From Dugong dugon (lineage: Eukaryota; Chordata; Mammalia; Sirenia; Dugongidae), in assembly GCA_030035585.1 (NCBI GenBank), contig CM057462.1:120833234-120897233 (forward strand): DNA of 64,000 bases. The letters are read 5' to 3'. The notes under the pieces were generated by a model, which was not told the origin of the DNA, ran no database searches, and saw only the letters and a program-made list of their open reading frames with translations. The position numbers and the translations under genes were made by a program. The first letter of the stretch is position 1. Each line of letters opens with the position of its first letter. Below are positions 1 to 11,278 of the stretch, piece by piece.

Positions 1-25
1 GCCCTTAGAATATTAATCAAAAAAT

Positions 26-223
26 CAGACCCATTGCTGTCAAGTCAGTTCTGACTCATGGTGACCCCATGTGTTATAGAGAAGCACACCATAGAGTTTT
101 CTTGACTGTAATCTTAACAGAAGCAGATTGTTAGGCCTTTTTTCTGTAGTGCTGCTGGATGGGTTCAAACTGCCAACTTTTAGGTTAGCAGTTGAGCACA
201 AAGCATTTGTATCACCTAGCAAC
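26..223 (-). mobile_element. AfroSINE, long variant, diverged
   Basis: Reads on the minus strand as a tRNA-like head followed by a middle GCAGATTGTTAGGCC-type block and an RTE-like tail with GAGTCAGAACTGACTTGACAG. It is more diverged than most copies here and its head is worn, so it is probably an older insertion. No target-site duplication was identified. Confidence 0.8.
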
Positions 224-228
224 CTATA

Positions 229-559
229 TTAATCATAGTTATTTAAATCCCTGGTCTGATAATTCCAAAATCTCTGCCATATCTGAGTCTGGTTCTGATA
301 CTTGCTTTGTCTCTTCAGACTTTTTTTTTTTTTTTTGTCTTTTAGTATGTCTTGTCATATTTTGTTGAAAGCTGGATATAACGTATAAGGTAAAAGGAAC
401 TGAGGTAAATTAGCCCTTGCTGTTGCTGTGGTGTCAGAGGCTAAAATTTCCTCTGATGTTGTTTTTCTCCCCTCTTTTGTTTTTGAGTTTTGCTAGAGGC
501 TCCTTCTTTTGTAGAGTTTGAGACTTGAAGTTCTTTCAGTTGTAATGCCTTGTTATAAA
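229..559. other. Unassigned T-rich sequence
   Basis: Lies between two SINEs. It contains a run of about 18 T near 320 and no open frame of note. I recognise no repeat family. Confidence 0.5.
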
Positions 560-722
560 GGAGCCCTATCTCACAGTGGTTAACAGCTCAGCTGCTAAGC
601 AAAAGGTTGGCAGTTTGAATCCACCAGCCGCTCCTTGGAAATCCTATAGGGCAGTTCTACTGTACTGTAGGGTTGCTATGAGTAGGAATCGACTTGACGG
701 CAATGGATTTGGTTTGGTTTTT
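560..722 (+). mobile_element. AfroSINE, short variant
   Basis: Starts GGAGCCCTA, has a B-box-like segment (GTTTGAATCCACC) and a tail reading GAATCGACTTGACGGCAATGG followed by a TTTGG repeat. The short variant lacks the GCAGTCTGCTTCTGTAAAG block. Confidence 0.92.
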
Positions 723-739
723 TGGTATTGATATGAGAA

Positions 740-927
740 GGAGCCCTGGTGGCACAATGGTTAATTGCTTGGCTGCTAACTGAAAGTTTGGTGATTTGAA
801 TTCACCCAGCAGCTCTGCAGGAGAAATACCTGACAGTCTGCTTCTGTTAGGATTACAGCCAACAAAACTTGATGGGGCATTTCTGCTGTGTCACATGGGC
901 TTGCTATGAGTCTGGAATCTACTTGGT
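740..927 (+). mobile_element. AfroSINE, long variant
   Basis: Starts AGGAGCCCTGGTGGCACAAT and carries the middle block GACAGTCTGCTTCTGTTAGG. The tail stops at CTACTTGGTGG, where the sequence passes directly into the middle of a MaLR LTR. Its own terminal repeats are therefore missing. Confidence 0.9.
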
Positions 928-1195
928 GGTATGAGGTCCCCATGTCTCTCTGCTCTCGTTTTTCTCTTATATCTCAAAAGAGCTTGACTTAAGACACAGT
1001 CTAATTTTGTAGATTGAGTCCTACATTGTTAACGTAACTGCCTGTAATCCTGCCTCTTTAACATCGTGGAGATAGGATTTACAATACATAGGAAAATTAC
1101 ATCATGACAAAATGGTGGACAGTCACGCAATACTGAGAACCATGGCCTAGCCAAGTTTACACGTATTTTTTGGGAATACAATTCAATCCATGACA
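928..1195 (+). mobile_element. MaLR-type LTR, 3' half
   Basis: Aligns by eye with the second half of the full LTR at 34169-34689, from GGTATGAGGT through CTCTTATATCTCAAAAGAG to the end AATTCAATCCATGACA. The CA terminus is typical of an LTR. The 5' half is missing because the element joins a SINE at a short shared sequence. The family assignment (ERVL-MaLR, like mammalian MST/MLT LTRs) rests on the terminal sequence and internal landmarks. There is no coding content. Confidence 0.75.
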
Positions 1196-2910
1196 ATGTT
1201 CAAGTTTTACTGTGACTTAGGGTGAATGAATCATAATATAATCTTTCATTTGAAAGGGGCCTTGAAGTACATTTTATTTAACTTCTTTTACATTGTAGGA
1301 ATCCCTCCCTCCCTTTCTTAACATTTCTTAGCATGTTTTTTGGGGGGAAGGGGATATTTTCTTATTCTTAGCTTTAGTCGCTGACATTTTTCTTCAAATT
1401 TTATGTCACTGTTCTATTTGATCTTGTCAGATTGCCTTTGCATCTGTCCTGTGTATATATCCCTTTCAAATCTTAATTGGGATTTTTGTGTAACTATATT
1501 GGTTTCTGTAGGCACCATTATCTTCTCCATTGGCATTAATTGGCGTTTTATTACCAGATTTTTAGTACCTTCTTTTCCACATGTCATAAGACTTGTAGTA
1601 AGTTACTCTTATTTTAGTAGCCTAATTAGGTAAAATCTGTAAAACCACGTGTGTATAGATCTTTCTGTAATATACTCTAAATTGTATTTGAGTTGTTGAC
1701 CTTTTTTACATGTATACTCAGACAAGTAATCATTCTCTAACATCTAACTAGATCATTTAATAAAATTTTTTAGCTTGTATACCTAGCACTGAGCCATTAC
1801 TTTTAACACTGATACTCTGAAATCCTCTGGAAGGAAAAAGGTAAGAGTACATATTTCTTCTGGTCAAAGGAAAAGCACATTGATAGAACAGGGTACATAA
1901 ACCTGTTGCTTCTGTTTTGTGTTTGAAGATGGACCACATCTAGAGACATCTTTTTTTCAAAAGTTTTGTTCTGAGTTAATCAGATGTTAGATGAGCTGCT
2001 TTTCTTGCAGAGGCAAACAGCTTGATATTTTGAAATTAAAGTATGCACAGGCTTTTCTGTATGGGAATGGGGGAATTTTCTAGACTTGATTAAAGCACTT
2101 TTGCTTAATTTTTTAGTGAGGATCTTCTTTCCCAATACTTAAAATGATCAATCATTTTTAATTAAGTTGCTGTAGAATAATTCCCCTGTCCATTTTTTGT
2201 CAGCTTAACTCATTCTCTTCCCAGTTGAATTCTTTTTCTTGATCTCTTTTGACAGCATTTTTTTGGAAACCAGTGACCCCCTACATAGCTTTTGTGCTAG
2301 CCCAGTTATGAAAAACAGTGGGGTAAATGTTCACGTATTATAATTCCTCTTTTTTTTTTTTTTTGGCTGGAGTGGGAGGAATTAGTTTAAAAAAAAAAAA
2401 AAGTGAATATTGGCAAGTGTTCAGATATTTCTTTTGTCTCACTTACCTTGGCACAGTTCAGTAACTGCTTATGAGTAAGTTTTTCACATAGTCTCAGAGA
2501 ATAAGGAGTTGAGAATAATGTGTGGGTGACTGATTAGTATACACCTCATAGAGGTTGGATGGATTAATTGATTCTTAGAGAGCCTAGGAAATATCAAAAA
2601 CACTATAAATCAAACTACTGTTATGACAAAGTAAAAGCTGCTTTGAAAAAAAGAATTCAGCTGGTAGAGGAAACTTCCTTTAAGGGAGAGACTTGATTTG
2701 AGTTTCTGTGTGGTCTTTCATTTTGAATACTAATTAGTACTTGAACATATGTAAAACTTAAGTTTTTTTTTCTTTTAAATATAGTTATGAAGTATTTATG
2801 CAAATAGATTCAATTTAAATTTCTTGCCATGTAAAATGTGGAGGAGGGCTTCTTGCAGTTTGCTTTCAAACTTGGTATTTTCTCATTGATAGGGCTGAAC
2901 CATTTCCGTC
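1196..2910. other. No gene or recognisable repeat
   Basis: AT-rich sequence with a T/A-rich patch near 2349-2401. Short open frames occur but none resembles a known protein and none has a convincing splice context. Confidence 0.55.
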
Positions 2911-2927
2911 ATTATCACGTGGACTTC

Positions 2928-3089
2928 TTTTTATTTTATTTTATTATTATTTATTTATTTATTTTTATTATACTTCAGATGAAGGCTTACAGAATAAATA
3001 GTTTCTCATGAAACAGGAGTACACGTATTGTTTTATGACATTGGTTAACAACCCCACAACATGTCAATCCTCTTAACTTCTCAACCTTT
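2928..3089 (-). mobile_element. L1 3' end, very short insertion
   Basis: The poly(A) tail appears as a TTTTA/TTTA-rich tract at 2928-2970, followed by the antisense L1 3' terminus (CTTCAGATGAAGGCTTACAG, as in the other L1 copies here). It is flanked by a target-site duplication, ATTATCACGTGGACTT at 2911-2926 and ATTATCACTTGGACTT at 3090-3105, with one mismatch. Severe 5' truncation leaves about 160 bp. Confidence 0.9.
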
Positions 3090-3111
3090 ATTATCACTTG
3101 GACTTTTGTTT

Positions 3112-3456
3112 CGAACAGAGTTAAATGTACGTTCTTAGGAAAAATGTTATCATCTCACTTATTTTGGGGTAAAGACTAGGTGTAGCTATGCACAATAATC
3201 AGTTGTAAAAAAGCTGCATCCATTCTTCTCCCATTCTTGTGGTTTAATTCGTTTCATTGATTTTCTGTGAATTTGTTTTTGGGTGAGAAAATTAGTTTGA
3301 ACTGAAGTGTGTCAGGATTGCTTAGAAAAAATGTTACTGTGTGTTGTCCCATCAAAAAATCAGACTCTACTTAACCTTTTTTACTCCATGTTATGTGTGT
3401 TAGTGTTTTTGATCAGTGGAATACTCAATCAGGTTTATACTGTTAGACTCTTAGAG
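3112..3456. other. Unassigned sequence
   Basis: I see no gene or repeat here. Confidence 0.5.
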
Positions 3457-3611
3457 CAGTAGTTCTCAACCTTGGTTACATGTTGGGAAGCCTTAAAAAA
3501 TGCTGGTGCCTGGGTCCCACCCTCCAGAAATTGGTTTGATTGTTTTGGGGCGTGGCTTGAGCCTTAGTTCCTCTGATGATTCTCATGTGCAGCTAAGGTT
3601 GAGAGCCTCTG
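3457..3611 (+). mobile_element. MER5A-type hAT-Charlie element
   Basis: Non-autonomous DNA transposon remnant. It begins CAGTAGTTCTCAACCTTGG, has the central TGCCTGGGTCCCACCCTCCAG landmark, and ends in the inverted counterpart GGTTGAGAGCCTCTG. The ends are imperfect inverted repeats, as expected for this ancient mammalian family. Confidence 0.9.
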
Positions 3612-4177
3612 TTTTGGACACTCGTACTGAACCTTCTCACTTTTCATGCACAATGTTTTTTTTAATCTCCTAAAAATTGTCATAGTTACAAGACTAACAT
3701 TATGAATATTTTAAATTATGTTTTGAGTTTGCCATGGTCACTTTAAAATGAGCACTGTTAATGCTACATATATTTCCAAAGCTGTTTACCAGATTTGTCC
3801 AAAAGACGAAAAGCTAAACAGTTACAACCTTTGATAGTGAGCTGTCATTTTCCTCAAAATATAAGTTGGTAGGTGGAGAAATAATGTTTTCTTTGTTAGC
3901 TCAAAAAACATATTTTAGGAGGATGAATAAAATCCCAGACCATCCATTTCCTGCTAGCAATATTTTTTCATAAGGTGTATTGTAAATCCTTGACACCATG
4001 TGCCAATCCTTCTTCTCTCGTTCTCAAAACTGGAACAGATTTTTGAAGTCGTACATGCAAACATTATTAAAATAGATTTTTAATTCTAATGCTTATTACT
4101 GCTTACCAAAACTTCATGCTTCAGAATTTCTGTCGGTGACTCCACATGTCATTTTCAAATTCAGTAGGCTGTGGTAG
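3612..4177. other. Unassigned sequence
   Basis: AT-rich, with no gene or clear repeat. The last part leads into the inverted arm of an RTE element. Confidence 0.5.
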
Positions 4178-5843
4178 GAACTGTGCAGTAGACCCTTGTT
4201 CTATTTGAATGACTGCCTCTTGATTCGTGTACAGGTTCTGCAGGAGCACAATTAAGTGTTTTGGAATTCCTATTCTTCTCAGTGTTATCCATAATTTGTT
4301 ACGATCCACACAGTCAGTTGCCTTCACGTAGGAGCTAAAACACAGGTAAACATCTGTTGATATTTTTTGCTTTCAGCCAGATTCATCTGACATCAACAGT
4401 GTTATTTCTCGTTCCACATCCTCTTCTGAATGTGGTTTGAACTGCTGGCAGTTTCCTGTCAATGTATGGCTGCAACCATTTTTGAATTATCTTCAGCAAA
4501 ATTTTGCTAACGTGTTATATTAATGTTATTGCTCAATAATTTGCACGTTCTGTTTGATTGCTTTTCTTTGGAATGGCATGGATGTGGATCTATTCCAGTC
4601 CATTGGCCAAGTAGCTGTCTTTCAGGTTTCTTGACATAGATGAGTAAGTGCTTCCAGTGTAGCAACTGTTTGTTGAAACATCTCTGTTCATATTCCATCA
4701 ATGTCTGGAGCCTTGTTTTTTTGCCAGTACCTTCCATGCAGCTTGTACTTCCTCCTTCAGTACCAGTGGTTCTTGATCATATGCTATCTCCAGAAATGTT
4801 TGAATGTCGACCAATTCTTTTTGGTACAGTGACTCTGTGTATTTCTTTTATCTTCTTTTTATGGTTTCTGCATCATGCTGTTTTTTGTCCATAGAATCCT
4901 TCAACATTGAAATTCAAGGCATGGTTTAGAATTGGTAAAGTTGTGTGGCAGGGTTGTATCCTTTCATCATACTTACTCAATCTGTGTGCTGAGCCAATAC
5001 AAGAAGCTGGGCTATATGAAGAAGAACACAGTATCAGGATTGGAGGAAGACTCATTAACAACTTGAGATATGCCGATGACACAACCTTGCTTGCCAAAAG
5101 TGAAGATGACTTGAAGCACTTACTTATGAAGGTAAAAGACTACAGTCTTAAGTATGGATTACATCTGAACATAAAGAAAATGCAAATCCTTACAACTGGA
5201 CCAATAAACAACATAATGATAAATGGCAAAGAAATTCAAGTTGTCAAGGATTTCATTCATCTTGAATCAACAGTCAATGCCTGTGGAAGCAGCAGTCAAG
5301 AAATCAGATGACATATTGCATCAGACAAATCTGTGGCAAAAGACCTCTCTAAAGTGTTCAAAAGCAAAGATGTCACTTTAATGACTAAGGTACACCTGAT
5401 CCAGGCCATGGTATTTTCAGTTACCTCTTATGTATGTGAAAGCTGAAAAATAAAAAAGCAAGACTGAAGAAGAATTGATGGATTTGAGTTATGGTGTTGG
5501 CTAAGAATATTGATTATGGACCACCAGAAGAATGAACAAATCTGTCTTTGAGGAAGTATAACCAGAATGCTCCTTAAAAGCAAGTATGGTGAGACTTTGT
5601 CTCACTTACTGTGGATATGTCATCAGGAGAGACCAATTGCTGGAGAAGGACATCATGCTTTGTAAAGCAGAGGATCATAGAAAAAGAGGGAGACTGTCAA
5701 TGAGATAAATTGACACAGTGGTTGCAGTAATGTTGTGAAACAGCAACAATTGTGAGGATGTCACAGGATTGGGCTATGTTTCTTTTTGTTATACGTATAA
5801 GGTTGCTATGACTCAGTTGACTTGATGGCATCTAACAAAAACA
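4178..5843 (+). mobile_element. RTE/BovB-type LINE with inverted 5' part
   Basis: Two parts of one element. Positions 4178-4920 are RTE in antisense; 4921-5843 are RTE in sense, ending with the tail GGCATCTAACAAAAAC. The antisense part starts at the codons for IEQG and the sense part starts at the very next consensus residues (WFRIGK). The break is therefore at one point in the reverse transcriptase, which is the structure produced by twin priming. It belongs to the older of two RTE subfamilies seen here, marked by GPINNIM and NGKEI in the protein. The 5' endonuclease region is lacking. Confidence 0.88.
4907..5311 (+). pseudogene. RTE reverse transcriptase fragment
   Basis: A 134-residue open frame holding the palm region of an RTE-clade reverse transcriptase. 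WQGCILS is at about residues 14-20 and the catalytic YADD is at 55-58, followed by the IKDYSLxYGLHLNIKK-like segment. In a living element this enzyme copies element RNA at a nicked chromosomal site. Here it is cut off upstream by the inversion and ends at a premature TGA after SSQEIR, while homology continues downstream in broken frames. The initial Met is not the natural start. Not functional. Confidence 0.88.
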
Positions 5844-7246
5844 CTGTGGTACGAAGTCCACTTAGATTTAGACTGATATTTAACGTTCTGCTCTTAGAGT
5901 AATTGATGTGACTTAGGGAGAGACTGATGGCTACCTTCTTATTTCAGCTTATTTGGGCATGGGAAAATTATTTAAACCAGCATTCTCATCATTTTGGAAA
6001 ATAATATTAAAAACACATTGGAGGGCAGAAAAGCTTGCTCATGTGCCCTCTAATCAAAGACATGTAGCTTAAACATCTGTAATCTTTTGTAGAACTGGAA
6101 AAAGTGATATTAAAGAAAATTTTAGAAGCATCTTCATAGATAGTTACTGATTTGGGCTGATTCTTGGCAAAGTTATTTCATAGTTTGTGTTTGGTGCCTT
6201 CCTGTTTTCTGGAATACCTACTACTGTGCCTCTAGTGCTATGACACTGGCCCTCTCATTCACCTTCTATAAACTAGCTGGATTGCAATATTTCCAAACTG
6301 TTTCTTCTCCCCCTTGACCAAATCTTCTTAGCCTCCTTGGAATTTTTATTCCACTTGAGGCAGGTTGAGAGACAGACAAAGCACTTTCTACCATTTTCCT
6401 ACCAACCATATACCTACCATATAACCTATGTACCTACCACTTAGTTTTATTAAATATTAATATATTTCCACATTTATAATGCAATATAACTGATATATCG
6501 AAGCCCCTAGCACTTCTCCCTGAACGCATTTCTCTCCCTTTCTCTGCACAGGTAACCACTGTGGAGTTTATCTTTTTCAAAGACCTTTTCATAAACCTAG
6601 TGAATCCCTTAAGTGATGAAGTGAGTGAAATTTGGGAAGGAGATGTTTATTAGCAAAAGCTTGATACCTCTCTTAAGAGGTTATAAATAGTTGTTAAAAC
6701 CAGGTCTGCATCTGGATTTTTTTCATCCTTCTGTATTTGAATGTTCAGTACTGATTGTTTAATTAAAAGACTTTCCTTTTAAAAAATGAAAAAAGCTTGT
6801 GAACCTAGTCTGTAAGAGGATACAAGGATTAAATCTACATTGATAAAACCTACTAGTGTGTGTCAAAATGTGATTATGGCTTGTTGACAAGGAACCGTTG
6901 GATGAACAGAATTTCAGTGTTTAAGGGACTAGATTGTTGGCAGGTACAAGTAACACTGCCAGGATCAGTCAAACCAGCCAACTCTTGTCTTTTGTAACTA
7001 CTGTGTCAAATAAGAGATCAATCCCTTTTAAATTTTAGCTAATGAATAGAATTCATTTGGATTTTAATTTACAATGCCCAGTAAAGATAGGTTATCATTG
7101 ATTAGATTACCTTGGTTCTTTATACTGTTCTATTTGGTTTAGATGAACAGGGCCAAAGTAATGTTGAAGGAGGCAGCACAAAGACAGCATAAACATTTTT
7201 AGGTTCAAAAATATAAGTAAAATTATTTTGGAAATAAAATATTTTG
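5844..7246. other. No gene; mostly unassigned
   Basis: AT-rich sequence with a C/T-rich part near 6300-6560. No exon-like open frame with splice sites and no recognisable young repeat. Confidence 0.5.
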
Positions 7247-7256
7247 TACTATTTCT

Positions 7257-7747
7257 TTTTTTTATTTTTTATTGTTGTAGTTTTAATGAAGTTTACATGT
7301 CAAGTTAGTCTCCCATACAAAAATTTATACATACATCGTTATGTGACCCTAATTGCTCTCCCCATACTGTGACAACACACTTCTCCTTTCCACCCCTGAT
7401 TCCCCATGTCCATTCAGCCAGCTCCTAACCCTTTCTGCCTTCCCATCTTACCTCCGGACAGAAGCTGCCCGTTTAGTCTCTTGTATCTACTTGAGCTAAG
7501 AGACACACTCCTCACGAATATCACTTTATGTCCCACAGTCCAGTCCAATCCCTGTCTGAAGAGTTGGTCTTGGAAATTGTTTTAGTTCTGGGCCGATAAG
7601 AGAATCCAGGGGCCATGCTTTCTGGGGTTCCTCCAGTCTCAGTCAGACCATTAAGTCTTGTCTTCTTACTAGAATTTGAGTTCTGTACCCTACCTTTCTC
7701 CTGCTCCATCAGGGATGCTCTGTAGTGTTCCCTGTCAGGGCAGTCTA
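7257..7747 (-). mobile_element. L1 3' UTR fragment, subfamily B
   Basis: A poly(T) start followed by the antisense 3' UTR (landmarks GTCTCCCATACAAAAATTTA and CAGTCCAGTCCAATCCCTGT). Closely similar pieces lie at 9172, 24391 and 35885, and together they define a second L1 3' UTR type. Target-site duplication TACTATTTCT at 7247-7256 and 7748-7757. About 490 bp, containing no ORF2. Confidence 0.88.
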
Positions 7748-7773
7748 TACTATTTCTGAGAAAATCAACATCT

Positions 7774-7975
7774 TAGGTTGTTGCTATGTGGCATCAAGTC
7801 GATTCCGACTCATAGGAACCCTATAGGACAGAGTAGAACTGCCCCATAGGGTTTCGAAGGCTGTAATCTTTAGGGAAGCAGACTGCCACATCTTCTGTGG
7901 AGTGGTTGGTGGGTTTGTGCTGCACACTTTTCAGTCAGCAGCTGAGTGCTTAACCACTGTGCCACCAGGGCTCCT
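7774..7975 (-). mobile_element. AfroSINE, long variant
   Basis: Full-length on the minus strand, ending in the head complement CCACCAGGGCTCC. Flanked by a 7-bp duplication AACATCT at 7767-7773 and 7976-7982. Confidence 0.92.
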
Positions 7976-8138
7976 AACATCTGAAGAAGACTATATAATA
8001 GCATTATTTATTCATTTGTGGCAAATGAAGAAGGATCCATGTATTGGGGGATAGAGACAGAGAGGTTTTCTACTTCAAGTTAAGACAATGAGTAGTCCCC
8101 ATCCCCTGCCCTACCACTTCATCTCTCTAAGAAGAAAT

Positions 8139-8585
8139 AAGCTTTTCTTTATTGATGAGGTATGCTTTTCCATTTGGATTGGAAGAAAACTCATTAACAA
8201 CCTGCGATATGCAGATGACACAACCTTGCTTGCTGAAACTGAAGAGAACTTGAAGCACTTACTGATGAAGATCAAAGACTACAGCCTTCAGTATAGACTG
8301 CACCTCAACATAAAGAAAACAAAAGTCCTCACAACGGGACCAATAAGCAACATCATGATAAACGGAGAAAAGATTGAAGTTGTCAAGGAATTCATTTCAC
8401 TTGGATCCACAATCATTGCCCATGGAAGCAGCAGTCAAGAAATCAAACAACATATTGCATTGGACATATCTGCTGCAAAAAACCTCTTTAAAGTGTTACA
8501 AAGCAAAGATGTCACCTTGAGGACTAAGATGCGCCCGACCCAAGCCATAGTATTTTCAGTCGCCTCATATGCATGCAAAAGCTAG
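8139..8585 (+). pseudogene. RTE reverse transcriptase fragment
   Basis: An open frame of about 150 residues. The catalytic YADD is followed by ETEENLKHLLMKIKDYSLQ, then a C-terminal region ending FSVASYACKS before a stop. The residues upstream of the INNLRYADD block come from flanking DNA fused in frame and are not part of RTE. Fingers and endonuclease domains are absent, so it is inactive. Homology to the element's C-terminus continues in other frames to about 8850. Confidence 0.85.
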
Positions 8586-8953
8586 ACAATGAATATGGAA
8601 GACTGAAGTAGAATTGATGCCTTTGAATTATGATGTTGGTGAAGAATATTGACTATACCACGGACTACCAGAGGAACGCACTAATCTGTCTTGGAAGAAG
8701 TACAGCCAGAATGCTCCTTAGAAGCAAAGATAGTAATACTCCTCACGTACTTTGACAGTGTTATCAGGAGGGATGAGTCCCTGGAGAAGGATGTGATGCT
8801 TGGTAAAGTAGAGGGTCAGCCAGAAAGAGGAAGACCCTCAAGGAGGTGGATTGACACAGTATGGCACAGGAGTGGGCAGTGTTTCGTTCTGTTGTATATA
8901 GGGTTGCTATGAGTCAGAACCGACTCAATGGCACCTAAAACAACAGCGGCAGC
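8175..8953 (+). mobile_element. RTE/BovB-type LINE, 3' part
   Basis: 5'-truncated copy starting inside the reverse transcriptase just before INNLRYADD and running to the 3' tail TATGAGTCAGAACCGACTCA followed by ACAACAGC repeats. It is of the younger subfamily (GPISNIM, NGEKI). Nearby AAGCTTTTCTT-like sequences on both sides are not adjacent to the ends, so no target-site duplication is claimed. Confidence 0.9.
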
Positions 8954-9171
8954 AAGTGCTTCATATTCAGTTTCTTCTTCCCTCCAAATTAGCTTTTCTT
9001 CTGAACTCACATTTTGGTTAATGATTTCTTCATTTTTCTATATCTCCTAGGCTTGAAAACTAGTCATACTTGCTTTCTTTTCCCTCTTTATATATAGTCA
9101 ACCACCAAGCTTTCTGGATTCTTCTTTTTGTCTCTTCTAGGCTTACTTTAATAACAGTTAAAAAGCTTTAC

Positions 9172-9591
9172 TTTTTTTTTTGATGGTGCTTTAGGTGAAA
9201 GTTTACAGCTCAAGTTAATTTCTTATACAAAAATTTATACACATATTGTTTTGTGACATTAGTTGCAGTCCCCACAATGTGACAGCACACTCCCCCTTTC
9301 CACCCCAGCTTCCCTGTGTCCATTCAACCAGTTCCTGTCCCCTCATCCTGCCTCCAGACAGGAGCAGCCCATTTGGTCTCGTGTATCTGATTAAACTAAG
9401 AAGCACACTCCTCATGTGTATTATTTTTTGTTTTATAGTCCTGTGTAATCTTTGTCTGAAGAGTGGGCTTCAGAAATGGTTTCAGTTCTGGGTTAACAGA
9501 GCATCTGGGGGCCATAGTTTTGGGGATTCTTCAGTCTCTGTCAGACCATTAAGTCTGGTCTTTTTACGTGAATTTGAGTTCTGGTCCACAC
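9172..9591 (-). mobile_element. L1 3' UTR fragment, subfamily B
   Basis: Antisense L1 tail with the same landmarks as 7257-7747. It is flanked by a perfect 14-bp target-site duplication TTAAAAAGCTTTAC at 9158-9171 and 9592-9605. Truncated within the 3' UTR. Confidence 0.93.
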
Positions 9592-9605
9592 TTAAAAAGC
9601 TTTAC

Positions 9606-10589
9606 ATTTTATAATAAGCATGAGATGTTAGAGGTTTCCTCCTGCTTTAAAATGCCGTGATGCTTTAAGATCTAAAATTGTTAGAATGGAGAATTAAATG
9701 CTTGTTGAAGGAATAGTAATAATAAATTTTGGGGAAAAAAGGTACTGGTTTTAGATTATATTACCCTAACTAAAAGGATCCTAAAAATTCAGAGTAAGAT
9801 TTAGAACTTTGTACTTACTGTGAGGTCATAGTATTAATATTACATATGAATCATTTAATATTTATTAATATTTAGATGTCTGATACTGACCTTTGCTTTT
9901 AGCTTTTTCTGAAGGAAAAATTTTGAATTCTTACTGAAGAAAGAAGAGTAAATTTACTGTAATATCCAGAATCTGGGTAAATAGGACCCTCCAGCTACTG
10001 ACAATGGGAGAACCCTGTGCTAAAAGATATAAAAATTTTAATTTAAAATTTGTATTTCTGAAGGCTTACAAAGGATTTCTAAGTCACTTTGAAAGATTTA
10101 ATGTCTGTTACTCGTTTTCTTTGGGAATCATAAATTTTGAAAAGCTATCTTATATAGGTTGGTTTATGTAGTACTATAAAATTCAGAAAAAAATTTCTTT
10201 GGTGCTGGAAAGGAATTACTGGAGAGTGGATAGAAGTAAAAACAGAATTTTGAGGATAGCCTTTTGAGGTACAGTGGGAGGTAAATTTAAGCAGGTAAAT
10301 CAGAAAATGTTAAGTGTCAGATGACATAAAAATTTTTTTGACTTGGGGATTAAAAATGAAACAATAGTAAAAATTAACATGCTCTTCTAAATTATATCTT
10401 GATATTTAGGGTTTTTTAGAAAATGGTAGAAAGCGTATTTACTTAACGGCTGTAAAGACTATGGTGAGCCCTTTTCTCTGATACAGCTATTCCATTTCCT
10501 GATAAAACCATGATAAAAAGTTATTTTTAACATCCCAGGCCTTTTTGCTTACATCATATATATTGTACGGTGTTTGTTTAGCTCTGTGT
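9606..10589. other. Unassigned AT-rich sequence
   Basis: No gene and no confident repeat. Many short A- and T-rich runs. Confidence 0.5.
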
Positions 10590-10735
10590 TAGGACTCTAC
10601 GAGGTATTCTCATTTAATTTTTACAAACAATAGTCTTGGATGGCAGGTATTATCTTCTGAAGAAACTGCAGTAAATAGGTTGATGAGACTCAGGGAGCCA
10701 GTATGTTGGATTTGAATCCAGATCTCTCTCAAAAT
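10590..10735 (-). mobile_element. MIR SINE fragment
   Basis: Matches the ancient MIR core in reverse: TATTCTCATTTAATTTTTAC, then a diverged GAAGAAACTGCAG (from GAGGAAACTGAG) and GATTTGAATCCAG at the end. Confidence 0.8.
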
Positions 10736-10995
10736 GTGATGCCATCATAGGCCTCTCCATCTAATTAAGATGGCTTCGTAGTGACCTCTAGATTTTTATA
10801 CAAAAGGAAATCTGCAACAATCCTGAACTTGTCATAGACTAGGTGGTTACTGTTACCTTGAACTAAGTGAAGAACCATGCTTATTAATATGTTAGGCTTC
10901 AGAAGAACTTCAAATATAAACCGACCATGATAGGAATATGAACTGATGTGCTGAAGAAGACGACTGCACTACGTCCAGGGTTTATAAGAGATAGA

Positions 10996-11186
10996 GGAGC
11001 CTTGGTGATATAACAGTACAGTGCTCAGCTGCTAACTGAAAGTTGGTGGTTCGAACCCACCGAGCCTCTGTAGAAAGACCTGGATATCACCTCCCATAAA
11101 GATTACAGACTGGAAAATCCTATGAGGCAGTTCACTCACATGGGGTCACTATGAGTCGGAAGTGATTCTACGGCACCTAACAGCAA
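10996..11186 (+). mobile_element. AfroSINE, long variant
   Basis: Head GGAGCCTTGGTGATATAAC, B box GGTTCGAACCC, tail GTGATTCTACGGCACCTAAC. Forms an inverted pair with the SINE at 11279, 92 bp away. Confidence 0.92.
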
Positions 11187-11278
11187 TAGACCACTGTAAC
11201 AATATGTTGATCTTTTACTCGTTAGAAGTCTGCACTGCCTAAAGCAGTGGACTTAGCTGGGTAAGATATAAACCGAAA

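Noticed and set aside
560-722. Functional tRNA gene in SINE heads
   Set aside because: Only A- and B-box-like segments remain. There is no cloverleaf with a proper acceptor stem, and the segment is part of a dispersed SINE.
8133-9001. AAGCTTTTCTT on both sides of the RTE at 8175 as a target-site duplication
   Set aside because: Both matches are about 40 bp away from the element ends, so they are probably coincidental.
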